Assembly: GCA_934359255.1 (NCBI GenBank)
Contig: CAKRLG010000012.1
Coordinates: 5,359 to 69,358, forward strand
From: an uncultured Ruminococcus sp.
Lineage (GTDB): Bacteria > Bacillota > Clostridia > Lachnospirales > Lachnospiraceae
DNA: 64,000 nucleotides
Direction of reading: 5' to 3'
The position numbers and the translations under genes were made by a program. The notes under the pieces were generated by a model. That model had not been told where the DNA came from. It searched no databases and saw only the letters and a program-made list of their open reading frames with translations. Positions 26,268-34,607 of this stretch are shown piece by piece (position 1 is the stretch's first letter; every line of letters begins with the position of its first letter).

Positions 26268-26296
26268 TTGTGAAAGCCGATTTTTTCTGTTAAAAT
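26268..26296 (+). promoter_or_regulatory. Promoter of the riboswitch-controlled importer operon
   Basis: TTGTGA at 26268-26273, 17-base spacer, TAAAAT at 26291-26296. Expected start is about ten bases before the riboswitch P1 stem. Confidence 0.7.
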
Positions 26297-26316
26297 GACA
26301 TTTGCGTTACATTCAG

Positions 26317-26472
26317 GATATAAGTTGCAATAAGCATTGATAGAGAAAACGGTGTCAATCCGTTGCGGTCCCGCCACTGTGACAGGGAGCCGAGAACATG
26401 AGCCACTGGAAGAGAGGGATTCCGGGAAGGGGTTCGAGGTGATGAACTGAAGTCAGGAGAACTGCTTATATC
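26317..26472 (+). promoter_or_regulatory. Cobalamin riboswitch aptamer
   Basis: The 5' arm GATATAAG (26317-26324) pairs with CTTATATC (26465-26472) to close P1. Inside are the class markers GGTGTCAATCC, CGGTCCCGCCACTGTGA, GAGCCACTGG, GGGAAGG and the B12-box-like GAAGTCAGGAGAACTGC at 26450-26466. It should bind a corrinoid and switch off the downstream ABC importer operon. Confidence 0.92.
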
Positions 26473-26602
26473 TTTGAGATGTTTCTCACGGCTGATGAGA
26501 ACTCTTAAAATATGATTAAGTGATTTTTCGGCATGATTCAGGTGTAAGCCTGTCTTATGACTGTGGAGGAACCGGAAAATTACTGCGTCAGAAATTAAGG
26601 GG
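26473..26602 (+). other. Spacer between B12 aptamer and terminator
   Basis: About 130 bases, longer than most expression platforms. It has a small TTCTC/GAGAA hairpin near 26483-26503 and no gene. It may hold the antiterminator pairing, which was not resolved by eye. Confidence 0.4.
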
Positions 26603-26633
26603 ACAGTCTGCATAAAGCTACAGACTGTTTTTT
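26603..26633 (+). terminator. Terminator of the cobalamin riboswitch
   Basis: ACAGTCTG (26603-26610), ten-base loop, CAGACTGT (26621-26628) and TTTTTT. It lies upstream of the first coding gene, so it serves as the switch. Confidence 0.87.
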
Positions 26634-26676
26634 ATATGCTATAAAACAGGAAACGGAAGACAACTGTAAACAAAAC

Positions 26677-26818
26677 GTAACTATTCAGTAGCCATTGTCC
26701 CGCGAGGTGTTTTGACATGAATATGTCAAAATCCCGAGACATACAAGCCAAAATGCCATCACCGAAGGTGATTTTTTATGCATTTTGGCTCGTAACTGTG
26801 AAGGTACTGAACAGTTAC
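26677..26818. repeat. 142-bp MITE-like palindromic element
   Basis: Ends are inverted: GTAACTATTCAGTAGCC from 26677 and GGTACTGAACAGTTAC at 26803-26818, 13 of 14 core bases complementary. Inside are TTTTGACAT/ATGTCAAAA, an 11-base AGCCAAAATGC/GCATTTTGGCT stem and an inner ATCACC/GGTGAT hairpin followed by T's. No coding capacity. It sits between the riboswitch terminator and the importer start codon, so it is in the mRNA leader. Confidence 0.6.
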
Positions 26819-26841
26819 AACAAAACACAGGAGGAAAATCA

Positions 26842-28434
26842 GTGAAAAAAGAAAAGATATTGGCACTGCTGCTGGCAGGCGTAATGGCAACAACGGTACT
26901 GGGAGGCTGCGGAAGCAAAGGAAGTGACAGCTCTTCATCATCATCAAAAGCTTCATCCGATGAGAAGGTTCTGAACTTCGGATGTGCAATGTACACCGAC
27001 GGAAGTGTCAACACTGCAGGTGATGAGAACGGTGGCTGGAACGCGATGCGTTACGGAATCACAGAGACATTGTTCAAGTTCAACGATAACATGGAACTGG
27101 AACCATGGCTGGCAGAAAGCTATACCGTGAATGACGAACATACCGAATGGGTCGTTACCCTGAAAAAAGGTCTGAAGTTCTCTGACGGATGTGATCTTAC
27201 CGCGAGCAAGGTAAAAGAAGCATACGAACATCTGAAAGAAGTAGGACCGTCCGGATCTGCAAAACCGGAAAAATATCTGGAATTCGATGCAACCATCGAT
27301 GCAGATGATGAGGCAGGTACTCTGACGATCAAGACCTCACAGCCGTATGCCAACCTGATGGGACAGCTCAGTCATCCGACCATGGGTATCGTAGACGTAG
27401 AGCATACGGAGAACTTTGATAACGGTACTATCGGAACCGGTCCGTACATGATCGATTCTTTCAACGGTGTGGGTGTTGGTTATACACTGGTTGCAAATCC
27501 GAACTTCCGGGAAGAAGTACCTTATGACAAAGTAAACCTGCTGTATATGGGTGATAATTCTGCGAAAGCCATGGCACTGGAAAGTGGACAGGTTGATCTG
27601 GTAGAGAATATCACCAACGTAGCAGATATCCAGAAATTCCAGGATTCTGATGATTATACCGTAGACATCGCAACAGGTGTGCGCTGCGGGTTCTCCTGGA
27701 TGAACTTTGATGGCGTTCTGGGGAACAAGACACTGCGTCAGGCGATCCTGATGGCGATCGATTATGATACCATCTGTAATTCCAAGACCATCGGAGGACT
27801 GTACACACCGGGATTTTCCGTACTTCCATCTAATCTGTCCTATGGATATGAGAAACTGAACAACCCATACACCTATGATCCGGAAGGTGCGAAGAAACTG
27901 CTGGATGATGCGGGGATCGTAGATACAGACGGAGATGGTATCCGTGAGATCGATGGAGAAAATATCAATCTGCGTTATATTTCTTATGAAAACCGTCTGC
28001 TGAATGAGTTTTCCGATGCGCATACCCAGTATCTGGCAGAGATCGGAATCGGTGTTACTTCCGAGTACGGAAGCTCCGATGATCAGTGGAGTAAGCTGGC
28101 AGCGCTGGATTATGATATTAACAACAACAACTGGATTACCGTAGGAACCGGAGATCCGTTCGCTTACATGGCAAACTGGGCAACAGAAAGCACGTACTGT
28201 GCATATTCCAATCCGGAATACGATGCCTTATATCAGGAACTGAAAAGTGAGATGGACGAGGACAAACGTGCAGATCTGATTTTCCAGATGCAGCAGATTC
28301 TGATCGATGATGCAGCAGTTCTGATCGACGGATACTACAACTCCAGTATGATCTATTCCAAAAAAGTAGGATATGCGAAGATTCATACCGCAGATTACTA
28401 CTGGTTAAGTACGGAGATTGTTCCGGCAGAATAA
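26842..28434 (+). CDS. ABC importer substrate-binding lipoprotein, nickel/peptide (SBP family 5) type
   Basis: A 530-residue solute-binding lipoprotein. The GTG start at 26842 follows AGGAGG by seven bases; signal peptide KKEKILALLLAGVMATTVLG ends in lipobox LGGC, then a Ser-rich linker. The rest has the SBP family 5 pattern: AESYTVNDEHTEWVVTLKKG, FSDGCDLTASKVKEAYEHL and a C-terminal Asp/Glu-rich lobe. The family binds peptides, nickel chelates, heme or cobalt-related ligands; sequence alone does not tell which. The cobalamin riboswitch upstream suggests cobalt, nickel or a corrinoid-linked solute. The following hairpin may give it more mRNA than the permeases. Confidence 0.9.
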   Translation: MKKEKILALLLAGVMATTVLGGCGSKGSDSSSSSSKASSDEKVLNFGCAMYTDGSVNTAGDENGGWNAMRYGITETLFKFNDNMELEPWLAESYTVNDEHTEWVVTLKKGLKFSDGCDLTASKVKEAYEHLKEVGPSGSAKPEKYLEFDATIDADDEAGTLTIKTSQPYANLMGQLSHPTMGIVDVEHTENFDNGTIGTGPYMIDSFNGVGVGYTLVANPNFREEVPYDKVNLLYMGDNSAKAMALESGQVDLVENITNVADIQKFQDSDDYTVDIATGVRCGFSWMNFDGVLGNKTLRQAILMAIDYDTICNSKTIGGLYTPGFSVLPSNLSYGYEKLNNPYTYDPEGAKKLLDDAGIVDTDGDGIREIDGENINLRYISYENRLLNEFSDAHTQYLAEIGIGVTSEYGSSDDQWSKLAALDYDINNNNWITVGTGDPFAYMANWATESTYCAYSNPEYDALYQELKSEMDEDKRADLIFQMQQILIDDAAVLIDGYYNSSMIYSKKVGYAKIHTADYYWLSTEIVPAE

Positions 28435-28445
28435 AGAACTCTGGA

Positions 28446-28475
28446 AACGCCTGGTTGTTTTTACAACCGGGCGTT
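28446..28475 (+). promoter_or_regulatory. Hairpin after the binding-protein gene
   Basis: Thirteen-pair stem (28446-28458 with 28463-28475, one G-T) and a TTTT loop. No T-run follows. Such hairpins often protect the 3' end of binding-protein mRNA. Confidence 0.7.
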
Positions 28476-28536
28476 ATGCCGTTGCATGACACAGAAAGCA
28501 ACATGTATTTTTAGTAAAAAGAAAGGTGTGAACGAC

Positions 28537-29475
28537 TTGAATAAGAAGCAAATACTCATGCGTCTGCTGCAGATCATCGTGGTACTGTTCGGTATCAGTT
28601 TTATTACATTCGGTCTGACCTATATGTCACCGGGAGATCCGGTGCGAAATATGTATTCTGCCAACGGTGTAATGCCGACCGAGGAGATGGTAGAGCAGAC
28701 AAGAGAAGAGATGGGATTAAATGATCCGTTTTTTGTACAGTATGGAAGATGGCTTGGCAACTGTCTGCAGGGAGATTTCGGGAAATCCTATTCCCTGAAC
28801 AAACCGGTAACAGAACTTCTGGCAGAGAGACTGTGGCCGACCTTAAAACTGACACTGATGGCGATGCTGCTGATGCTGGTACTATCTATTCCCCTCGGTA
28901 TGGCATCTGCTTTAAAAAAAGATACCTGGATCGATTATCTGGTGCGAGGGATCACGTTTATCGGCTGTGCGATGCCGAACTTCTGGGTGGGACTTCTTTT
29001 AATGATGGCGTTTTGTGTCTATTTCCAGATTTTTCCGGTAATCAGTTCTGCGGGAGACTTTAAGAGTCTGTTCCTTCCGGCACTGACACTGGCGATCGCG
29101 ATGACCTCCAAATACACCCGTCAGGTGCGTACCGCAGTTCTTGATGAACTGAGCCAGGATTATGTGATCGGTGCCCAGGCGAGAGGAGTAAAATGGTCCA
29201 GAATCGTCTGGTTCAATGTATTCCCGAACTCTCTGCTTCCTCTGATCACCATGTTCGGTCTGTCCATCGGATCCCTGCTTGGTGGTACAGCAGTAGTAGA
29301 AGTTATCTTTTCCTATCCGGGACTTGGAAACCTTGCGGTGTCTGCGATCACTTCCAGCGATTATAACCTGATTCAGGGTTATGTACTGTGGTTGGCGTTG
29401 ATCTATATGGTGATCAACCTGATTGTTGATGCTTCTTATGTATATATTGACCCGAGAATGAGATTAAAGGAGTAA
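28537..29475 (+). CDS. ABC importer permease, DppB/NikB type
   Basis: A 312-residue permease of the binding-protein-dependent type with six membrane helices. The family marks are the first helix LLQIIVVLFGISFITFGLTY, then PGDP, the cytoplasmic EAA-like loop (YVIGAQARGVKWSRIVWFNVFPNSLLP) and the tail DPRMRLKE. TTG at 28537 is chosen since AAAGG lies about ten bases upstream and the family begins right before the first helix; an ATG at 28486 would add 17 residues without a ribosome site. It pairs with the next gene to form the channel. Confidence 0.9.
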   Translation: MNKKQILMRLLQIIVVLFGISFITFGLTYMSPGDPVRNMYSANGVMPTEEMVEQTREEMGLNDPFFVQYGRWLGNCLQGDFGKSYSLNKPVTELLAERLWPTLKLTLMAMLLMLVLSIPLGMASALKKDTWIDYLVRGITFIGCAMPNFWVGLLLMMAFCVYFQIFPVISSAGDFKSLFLPALTLAIAMTSKYTRQVRTAVLDELSQDYVIGAQARGVKWSRIVWFNVFPNSLLPLITMFGLSIGSLLGGTAVVEVIFSYPGLGNLAVSAITSSDYNLIQGYVLWLALIYMVINLIVDASYVYIDPRMRLKE

Positions 29476-29480
29476 CGAGT

Positions 29481-30308
29481 ATGAAAAAGAAGAATTTTTT
29501 TGCACAATATAAACAATTTACCTTTTTTCTGATTCTGGCTGTTGTGATCATTCTGGTCGCCGTATTCGCCCCGGTTGTGAGCGGGGGTGTGGATCCGCTG
29601 AAGGGAAGCCTGGATGAAGCCCTGCTGGCTCCGAGCAAGGCACATATTTTCGGAACCGATAAGATGGGACGAGATATCTTTGCACGTGTTATTTACGGAG
29701 CAAGAGCCTCTCTGACAGCAACTTTTGGTGTAGTTGCACTGATTTTCTTTATCGGAACAACACTGGGCGTGATCGCCGGATATTTTGGCGGTATCGTGGA
29801 CAGTGTGATCATGCGAATCGCTGATATGATGCTGTCTTTCCCGGGTCTGGTTCTGGCACTTGCCGTAGCCGGTATCATGGGAGCAAGCATGAAAAATGCA
29901 ATTGTAGCCGTTGTCGTAGTAAACTGGACAAAATACGCCCGTCTCGGACGAAGCCTGGTTCTGAAGATCCGTCACTGTGACTATGTGGAAGCAGCGATCG
30001 TAACCGGTTCTAAAACACCGTATATGATCTTACATTATATGCTGCCAAACGCACTGCCGACACTGATCATTACGGCAGCTACCGATATCGGTGGTATGAT
30101 GCTGGAACTGGCAGCTATGTCCTTCCTGGGATTCGGAGCAAAACCTCCGGCACCGGAATGGGGTTATATGTTAAACGAAGGAAGAGCATGTATTCAGTCT
30201 GCACCATGGATGATGATTTTCCCCGGTCTGGCAATTTTTATTGTAGTTGTAGTCTTTAATATGCTGGGAGATTCTCTCCGGGATATTCTGGATCCGAAAG
30301 ACGAGTAA
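29481..30308 (+). CDS. ABC importer permease, DppC/NikC type
   Basis: A 275-residue permease, second of the pair. It has the N-terminal helix FTFFLILAVVIILVAVFAP, the GTDKMGRDIFARVIYGARASL signature of DppC/NikC/OppC proteins and the EAA loop (YVEAAIVTGSKTPYMILHYMLPN), ending in RDILDPKDE. Five or six helices are expected. The start is five bases after the upstream stop, with AAGGAG inside the preceding coding end. It should dimerise with the DppB/NikB-type partner. Confidence 0.94.
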   Translation: MKKKNFFAQYKQFTFFLILAVVIILVAVFAPVVSGGVDPLKGSLDEALLAPSKAHIFGTDKMGRDIFARVIYGARASLTATFGVVALIFFIGTTLGVIAGYFGGIVDSVIMRIADMMLSFPGLVLALAVAGIMGASMKNAIVAVVVVNWTKYARLGRSLVLKIRHCDYVEAAIVTGSKTPYMILHYMLPNALPTLIITAATDIGGMMLELAAMSFLGFGAKPPAPEWGYMLNEGRACIQSAPWMMIFPGLAIFIVVVVFNMLGDSLRDILDPKDE

Positions 30309-30319
30309 GGAGGGCAAAC

Positions 30320-31111
30320 ATGGCAAATATGTTACAGTTGAAAAATGTGACCGTTTCCTATAAAAATATACCCACCGTGCAGAATTTTAACCTGGCTATG
30401 AAACAGGGACAGATCGTATCACTGGTAGGTGAATCGGGAAGCGGAAAGACTACCGTGATCCGTGCCGTCCTTGGACTTCTGGCAGGAGGCGGAGTGGTTT
30501 CCGAGGGAAGTATTACGTTTGAGGGAAAGGATCTGCTTTCCTATAACCGCGAAGAGTGGAGAAACCTGCGAGGCAGTGAGATTTCTATGATCTTTCAGGA
30601 CAGCGGTGCGATGATGAACCCGACAAGAAAGGTTGGAGAGGTATTTGTTGAATATCTGCGCACCCACGAAAAAATCTCGAAAAAAGATGCCTGGGCAAAA
30701 GGTTGTGAGATGCTGGAAAAAATGAATCTTCCAAGCCCGGATAACGTGATGAAATCCTATCCGTTCCAGCTTTCCGGCGGTATGCGCCAGCGTGTGGGAA
30801 TCGCGATGGGGATGACGTATCAGCCGAAACTGCTGCTTGCGGACGAACCGACCTCCGCCCTGGATGTGACAACACAGGCACAGATCGTGCGCCAGATGAT
30901 GGAACTGCGGGATGATTACGGAACCAGTATCATCGTGGTGACTCATAACCTGGGAATCGCAGCGTATATGTCTGATTATATCGTGGTTATGAAAGACGGA
31001 AAAATGGAAGATCAGGGAACGAGAGAATATATTCTGCATGAGACACAGAATGCATATACCAGAAGCCTTCTGAGTGCCGTTCCTTCCGTGGGAGGTGAGA
31101 GATATGTCTGA
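30320..31111 (+). CDS. ABC importer ATPase, DppD/NikD type (short form)
   Basis: A 263-residue ATPase: Walker A GESGSGKTT near residue 37, Q-loop IFQDSGAMMNP, signature LSGGMRQRVGIAMG, Walker B LLLADEPTSALDVTTQAQ and switch His in VVTHNLG. It lacks the C-terminal oligopeptide/dipeptide-transporter extension of full DppD, which makes it closer in length to NikD. AAGGAGGG precedes the ATG. Its stop overlaps the next start (ATGTCTGA), so the two ATPases are made together. Confidence 0.94.
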   Translation: MANMLQLKNVTVSYKNIPTVQNFNLAMKQGQIVSLVGESGSGKTTVIRAVLGLLAGGGVVSEGSITFEGKDLLSYNREEWRNLRGSEISMIFQDSGAMMNPTRKVGEVFVEYLRTHEKISKKDAWAKGCEMLEKMNLPSPDNVMKSYPFQLSGGMRQRVGIAMGMTYQPKLLLADEPTSALDVTTQAQIVRQMMELRDDYGTSIIVVTHNLGIAAYMSDYIVVMKDGKMEDQGTREYILHETQNAYTRSLLSAVPSVGGERYV

Positions 31112-32078
31112 ACCAAAAGAAGTAATCCTGGAAGCAAAACATGTGACCCGGCGTTTTTGTACTACAGACGGCCGGACACTGCTTGCCAACAACGATGTCA
31201 ATCTGAAGTTTTATAAAGGAGAGACACTGGGACTGGTAGGAGAGTCCGGCTGTGGAAAAAGTACTTTTATGAAATTCCTGGTATCTCTCGACATCCCTTC
31301 TGAGGGTGAGATCCTGTACCGTGGAAAAGATATCACAAAATTAAAGGGAGAAAAACTGCGTCAGAACCGTCAGCATATTCAGATGGTTTTCCAGGATCCG
31401 ACCGCATCCTTTAATCCGAAAATGAAGATCCGTGATATCATATGCGAACCGTTACTGAACTTCGGACGGATCAAAAAATCCGAAAAAGAAGAAAACTGCC
31501 GTCGACTTCTGGAAATGGTAGAGCTGCCGGCAGAATTTTCAGAGCGTTATCCACACAATATGAGTGGTGGTCAGAGACAGCGCGTGGCGATCGCTCGTGC
31601 CCTGGCTCTGGAACCGGAAGTGATCATCATGGATGAAGCCACTTCAGCACTAGATGTATCGGTACAGAAGACGATCATCGAGCTGATCACGAAGTTACAG
31701 AGAGAAAAGAATATTACGATCGGATTCATCTGTCATGATATTGCACTGATCGAGCAGTGTGCTCATCAGATCGCAGTCATGTATCTGGGAAATGTGGTGG
31801 AAGTACTTCCGGGCGGACAGCTTTCGAAAGATGCCGTGCATCCGTATACGAGAGCACTGATGGGATCCATCTTTGATATCCACATGGATTTCTCCAAACC
31901 GATCGAGAATCTGGAAGGAGAAGCACCGAGCCCGCTGGATCTGCCAACCGGCTGCCCGTTCCAGGGACGATGCACCAAATGCATGGAGATCTGCAAAAAA
32001 GAAGCACCGCAAATGATCAATCTTACACCGGATCATCAGGTCGCCTGTCATCTGTATACAAAAAGCGTACAGAAATAA
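31104..32078 (+). CDS. ABC importer ATPase, DppF/OppF type
   Basis: A 324-residue ATPase: Walker A GESGCGKST near residue 43, Q-loop VFQDPTASFNP, signature MSGGQRQRVAIARAL, Walker B IIMDEATSALDVSVQ and His in ICHD. The C terminus carries the Cys-rich CPFQGRCTKCMEICKKEAP extension found in OppF/DppF; some homologues bind an Fe-S cluster there. ATG at 31104 follows GGAGGTGA; the frame also runs open upstream. Overlap with the previous ATPase gene is 8 bases. It is the last core gene of the five-gene importer. Confidence 0.94.
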   Translation: MSEPKEVILEAKHVTRRFCTTDGRTLLANNDVNLKFYKGETLGLVGESGCGKSTFMKFLVSLDIPSEGEILYRGKDITKLKGEKLRQNRQHIQMVFQDPTASFNPKMKIRDIICEPLLNFGRIKKSEKEENCRRLLEMVELPAEFSERYPHNMSGGQRQRVAIARALALEPEVIIMDEATSALDVSVQKTIIELITKLQREKNITIGFICHDIALIEQCAHQIAVMYLGNVVEVLPGGQLSKDAVHPYTRALMGSIFDIHMDFSKPIENLEGEAPSPLDLPTGCPFQGRCTKCMEICKKEAPQMINLTPDHQVACHLYTKSVQK

Positions 32079-32099
32079 ATAAGACAGGAGAAAAGTAAA

Positions 32100-33461
32100 G
32101 TGAAAGAAAAAAAGAGTAACAGTCTGATTGAAGGAAACATTGGAAAAGCGATTTTATTCTTTGTACTGCCGCTGATCGCGGGAAGCCTGATCCAGCAGCT
32201 GTATGTGACAGTAGATGCGATCATTGTAGGACGGTTTGCAGGAAAAGTGGGTCTGGCAGCGATCGATTCGATCAATACGCTGTTTAAGTTCCCAATCAAC
32301 TTTATGAATGGTCTGGCGGCAGGAGCAACGATTATTATTTCCAGGTATTTCGGAGCGAAAGCTACAGAGAATCTGCATCGTTCGATCCGTACGGCGGTCA
32401 CGATCGCATTTGTCCTGGGAATCATCAGTTCTTTTGGAGGCGTACTGCTTGCTCCGCAACTGCTGAAGCTGATGCGTGTTCCGGCGGATATCTACAGGGA
32501 TACGCTGACGTACTGCACGATTTATTTCGGTGGTCTGTGGTCCCTGATCCTTTATAATATGGCAGCTGGGATTCTGCGTGCCTTCGGGGATTCAAAACGT
32601 CCGCTGTATGTACTGCTTGTGAGCAGCTGCATCAATATTTTCGGTGATCTTCTTTTGGTAGGTGTTCTGCACCTGGGAGTAGGCGGTGCGGCTGCTGCCA
32701 CGGTTGCGGCACAGATCGTCAGCGTGGTTCTGACCTTTCTGTTCCTTGCGAGAGAAGAACATCTTCGCGGAAAAGTGCATGTCTGGCATCTTCATTTTGG
32801 CAGAGAGCATATGGCGATGATGATCCGTACCGGATTTCCGCTTGCCCTGCAGTCCATGCTGTTTCCAATCGCCAATTCCATCGTACAGGCGAGTGTCAAT
32901 ACGATGGGAACCGACAGCATCGCAGCCTGGAGTATCTGTGACAAGCTGAGCATGCTGATCTGGCTGCTTGCCGATTCCATGGGACCGGCGATGACGACTT
33001 ATGTTGCACAGAATCTTGGTGCAGAACAGACAGAAAGAGTTAAAAAAGGAGCGGTTATCGGAACCGGTATCTCGGTATTGGCGGTGGGAGCCGTCAGTCT
33101 GTTCCTGTTTTTCGGCTCCGGATGGGTCGGTCCGTGGTTTATTGATAAAAAAGATGCTGAAATTTTGATTCCACTTGTGGTAAAATATATGCAGATGATG
33201 GCGCCGTTTTATCTGTTTTATGCGATTGCGGAAGCATTATCCGGTGCAAGCTGCGGTTTAGGGGAGACCGTTGCACCGATGATTACGACGCTTCTCAGTA
33301 TCTGTCTGCTCCGGGTATACAGTATCTGGGTGATCCTTCCGAAGTTTGAGACGATGGAATGTATCATCTGGATCTATATTGCTTCCTGGATCGTGGCAGG
33401 TCTGGCTTTTATCGGATTATTCTGGTATAAGAGCAGAAGAAAATTACAGGAAAACAGGTAA
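32100..33461 (+). CDS. MATE family efflux transporter
   Basis: A 453-residue, 12-helix multidrug and toxin extrusion protein. The two repeats of six helices are visible; N-terminal GNIGKAILFFVLPLIAGSLI and the VDAIIVGRFAGKVGLAAI segment are typical of the DinF/NorM-related branch common in clostridia. GTG at 32100 has AGGAG about 10 bases upstream. It follows the importer by 21 bases and could be co-transcribed under the B12 riboswitch, which is unusual for a MATE protein. Export substrate is unknown. Confidence 0.92.
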   Translation: MKEKKSNSLIEGNIGKAILFFVLPLIAGSLIQQLYVTVDAIIVGRFAGKVGLAAIDSINTLFKFPINFMNGLAAGATIIISRYFGAKATENLHRSIRTAVTIAFVLGIISSFGGVLLAPQLLKLMRVPADIYRDTLTYCTIYFGGLWSLILYNMAAGILRAFGDSKRPLYVLLVSSCINIFGDLLLVGVLHLGVGGAAAATVAAQIVSVVLTFLFLAREEHLRGKVHVWHLHFGREHMAMMIRTGFPLALQSMLFPIANSIVQASVNTMGTDSIAAWSICDKLSMLIWLLADSMGPAMTTYVAQNLGAEQTERVKKGAVIGTGISVLAVGAVSLFLFFGSGWVGPWFIDKKDAEILIPLVVKYMQMMAPFYLFYAIAEALSGASCGLGETVAPMITTLLSICLLRVYSIWVILPKFETMECIIWIYIASWIVAGLAFIGLFWYKSRRKLQENR

Positions 33462-33535
33462 TGTATCCGGAAAAACAACTGGAACAGAAAAGGTAAGACT
33501 CCGGGCATACCTGTTGGAAAAGATGGGAGTATCGT

Positions 33536-34438
33536 ATGGAATTAAGAGAATTACAGTTCTTTGTTGTAAGTGTGGATGCAGGGAGTTTGAGTCAGGCTGC
33601 GCAGATTTTGTATACGACGCAGCCACATGTAAGTAAAACAATCAAAAAGCTGGAGCGGACACTTGGATATCAGCTTCTTGAACGAAGCAAAAAAGGTGTT
33701 GAGCTTACCAAAGAGGGAGAAAAAGTATACGATCAGGCAAGAAAAATGTTGAGTTCCATGGAAGAAATTCAGAGAATTCAGATGGAGACCCAGGAGAGCA
33801 CGATCCGTATCGCATCTATGCCAAGCAGTCTTCTGAGTGAAGAATTTGCCACGTTTCTTGCGGAACATCCGGAACTGCATGCGGTGTGTTATGAGGAGAC
33901 ATTGGAGAAGATCATTCACCATATCTGTCATCGACAGGTGGAGGTTGGTTTTGTGTTTATCTCCAAGATGCAGCGTCAGGCTTTTGAACGGATGATACAG
34001 AAAAGAAAAATGACGTTCACACCGTTAAAAGAAAAAGATATGGCACTGTATGTGGGACCGAACCACCCATATTATGAAAAGGAGTATGTGACAAAAGAGG
34101 AACTGCGAAATCTTCGCTATGTACAGCATGAAGAAGACCAGATTTCTCTGTTGCACACTTCCGGACATCTGCAGGAAGATCTGATTGACAGCAGAGATTT
34201 TCAACAGATCGTCACGGTAAACAGCAGTTCACTGATGCAGGAACTTTTAAGAAAGACGGATCTTGCCAATCTCAGCTGCAATCTGCAGAAGGAAAAAGAA
34301 AGGGACAGCCTGATCCGTATGATCCCGATTCGGAAAAGCCATACAAAAGTCTGCTTCGGATATCTGCATCGGGCAGACTGCGTATTGCGTGCTCACACGG
34401 AGGAGTATTTGAAGCAGTTAGAAGAAAAGTTGAAATAA
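33536..34438 (+). CDS. LysR family transcriptional regulator
   Basis: A 300-residue LysR protein. The DNA-binding part is ELQFFVVSVDAGSLSQAAQI followed by TTQPHVSKTIKKLERTLGYQL; the rest is the effector domain with a run of polar residues (about 90-295). It follows the MATE gene by 74 bases with GGGAG before the ATG, so it may be part of the same transcript or control it. Effector unknown. A weak GACAAA/TTTGTC hairpin follows the stop. Confidence 0.9.
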   Translation: MELRELQFFVVSVDAGSLSQAAQILYTTQPHVSKTIKKLERTLGYQLLERSKKGVELTKEGEKVYDQARKMLSSMEEIQRIQMETQESTIRIASMPSSLLSEEFATFLAEHPELHAVCYEETLEKIIHHICHRQVEVGFVFISKMQRQAFERMIQKRKMTFTPLKEKDMALYVGPNHPYYEKEYVTKEELRNLRYVQHEEDQISLLHTSGHLQEDLIDSRDFQQIVTVNSSSLMQELLRKTDLANLSCNLQKEKERDSLIRMIPIRKSHTKVCFGYLHRADCVLRAHTEEYLKQLEEKLK

Positions 34439-34486
34439 TAGACAAAAAAATAAGGAAAAATTTGTCGTTTTCATACAAGGTCATAA

Positions 34487-34514
34487 TTGAAAATCTTTCA
34501 TGAGATGATATGAT
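34487..34514 (+). promoter_or_regulatory. Promoter of the L,D-transpeptidase gene
   Basis: TTGAAA at 34487-34492, 16-base spacer, TATGAT at 34509-34514. Confidence 0.6.
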
Positions 34515-34592
34515 ATAACATGAAAGTAAAAATAGTAACGATACGATGAAAGATAGCAGAAGGAAGTAGTCGGAACGTTACAGGGGAGAGAT

Positions 34593-34607
34593 ATGACAAA
34601 ACGATGA
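34593..34607 (+). other. Four-codon upstream open frame overlapping the L,D-transpeptidase start
   Basis: ATG ACA AAA CGA TGA; its TGA overlaps the main ATG at 34604 as ATGA. GGGGAG at 34583-34588 is well spaced for this mini-frame but far (about 15 bases) for the main ATG, so translation may be coupled. Confidence 0.4.

Noticed and set aside
26492..26600. CTGATGA as in a hammerhead ribozyme core
   Set aside because: The required GAAA and cleavage segments with three flanking stems could not be placed; the segment is better explained as part of the riboswitch leader.
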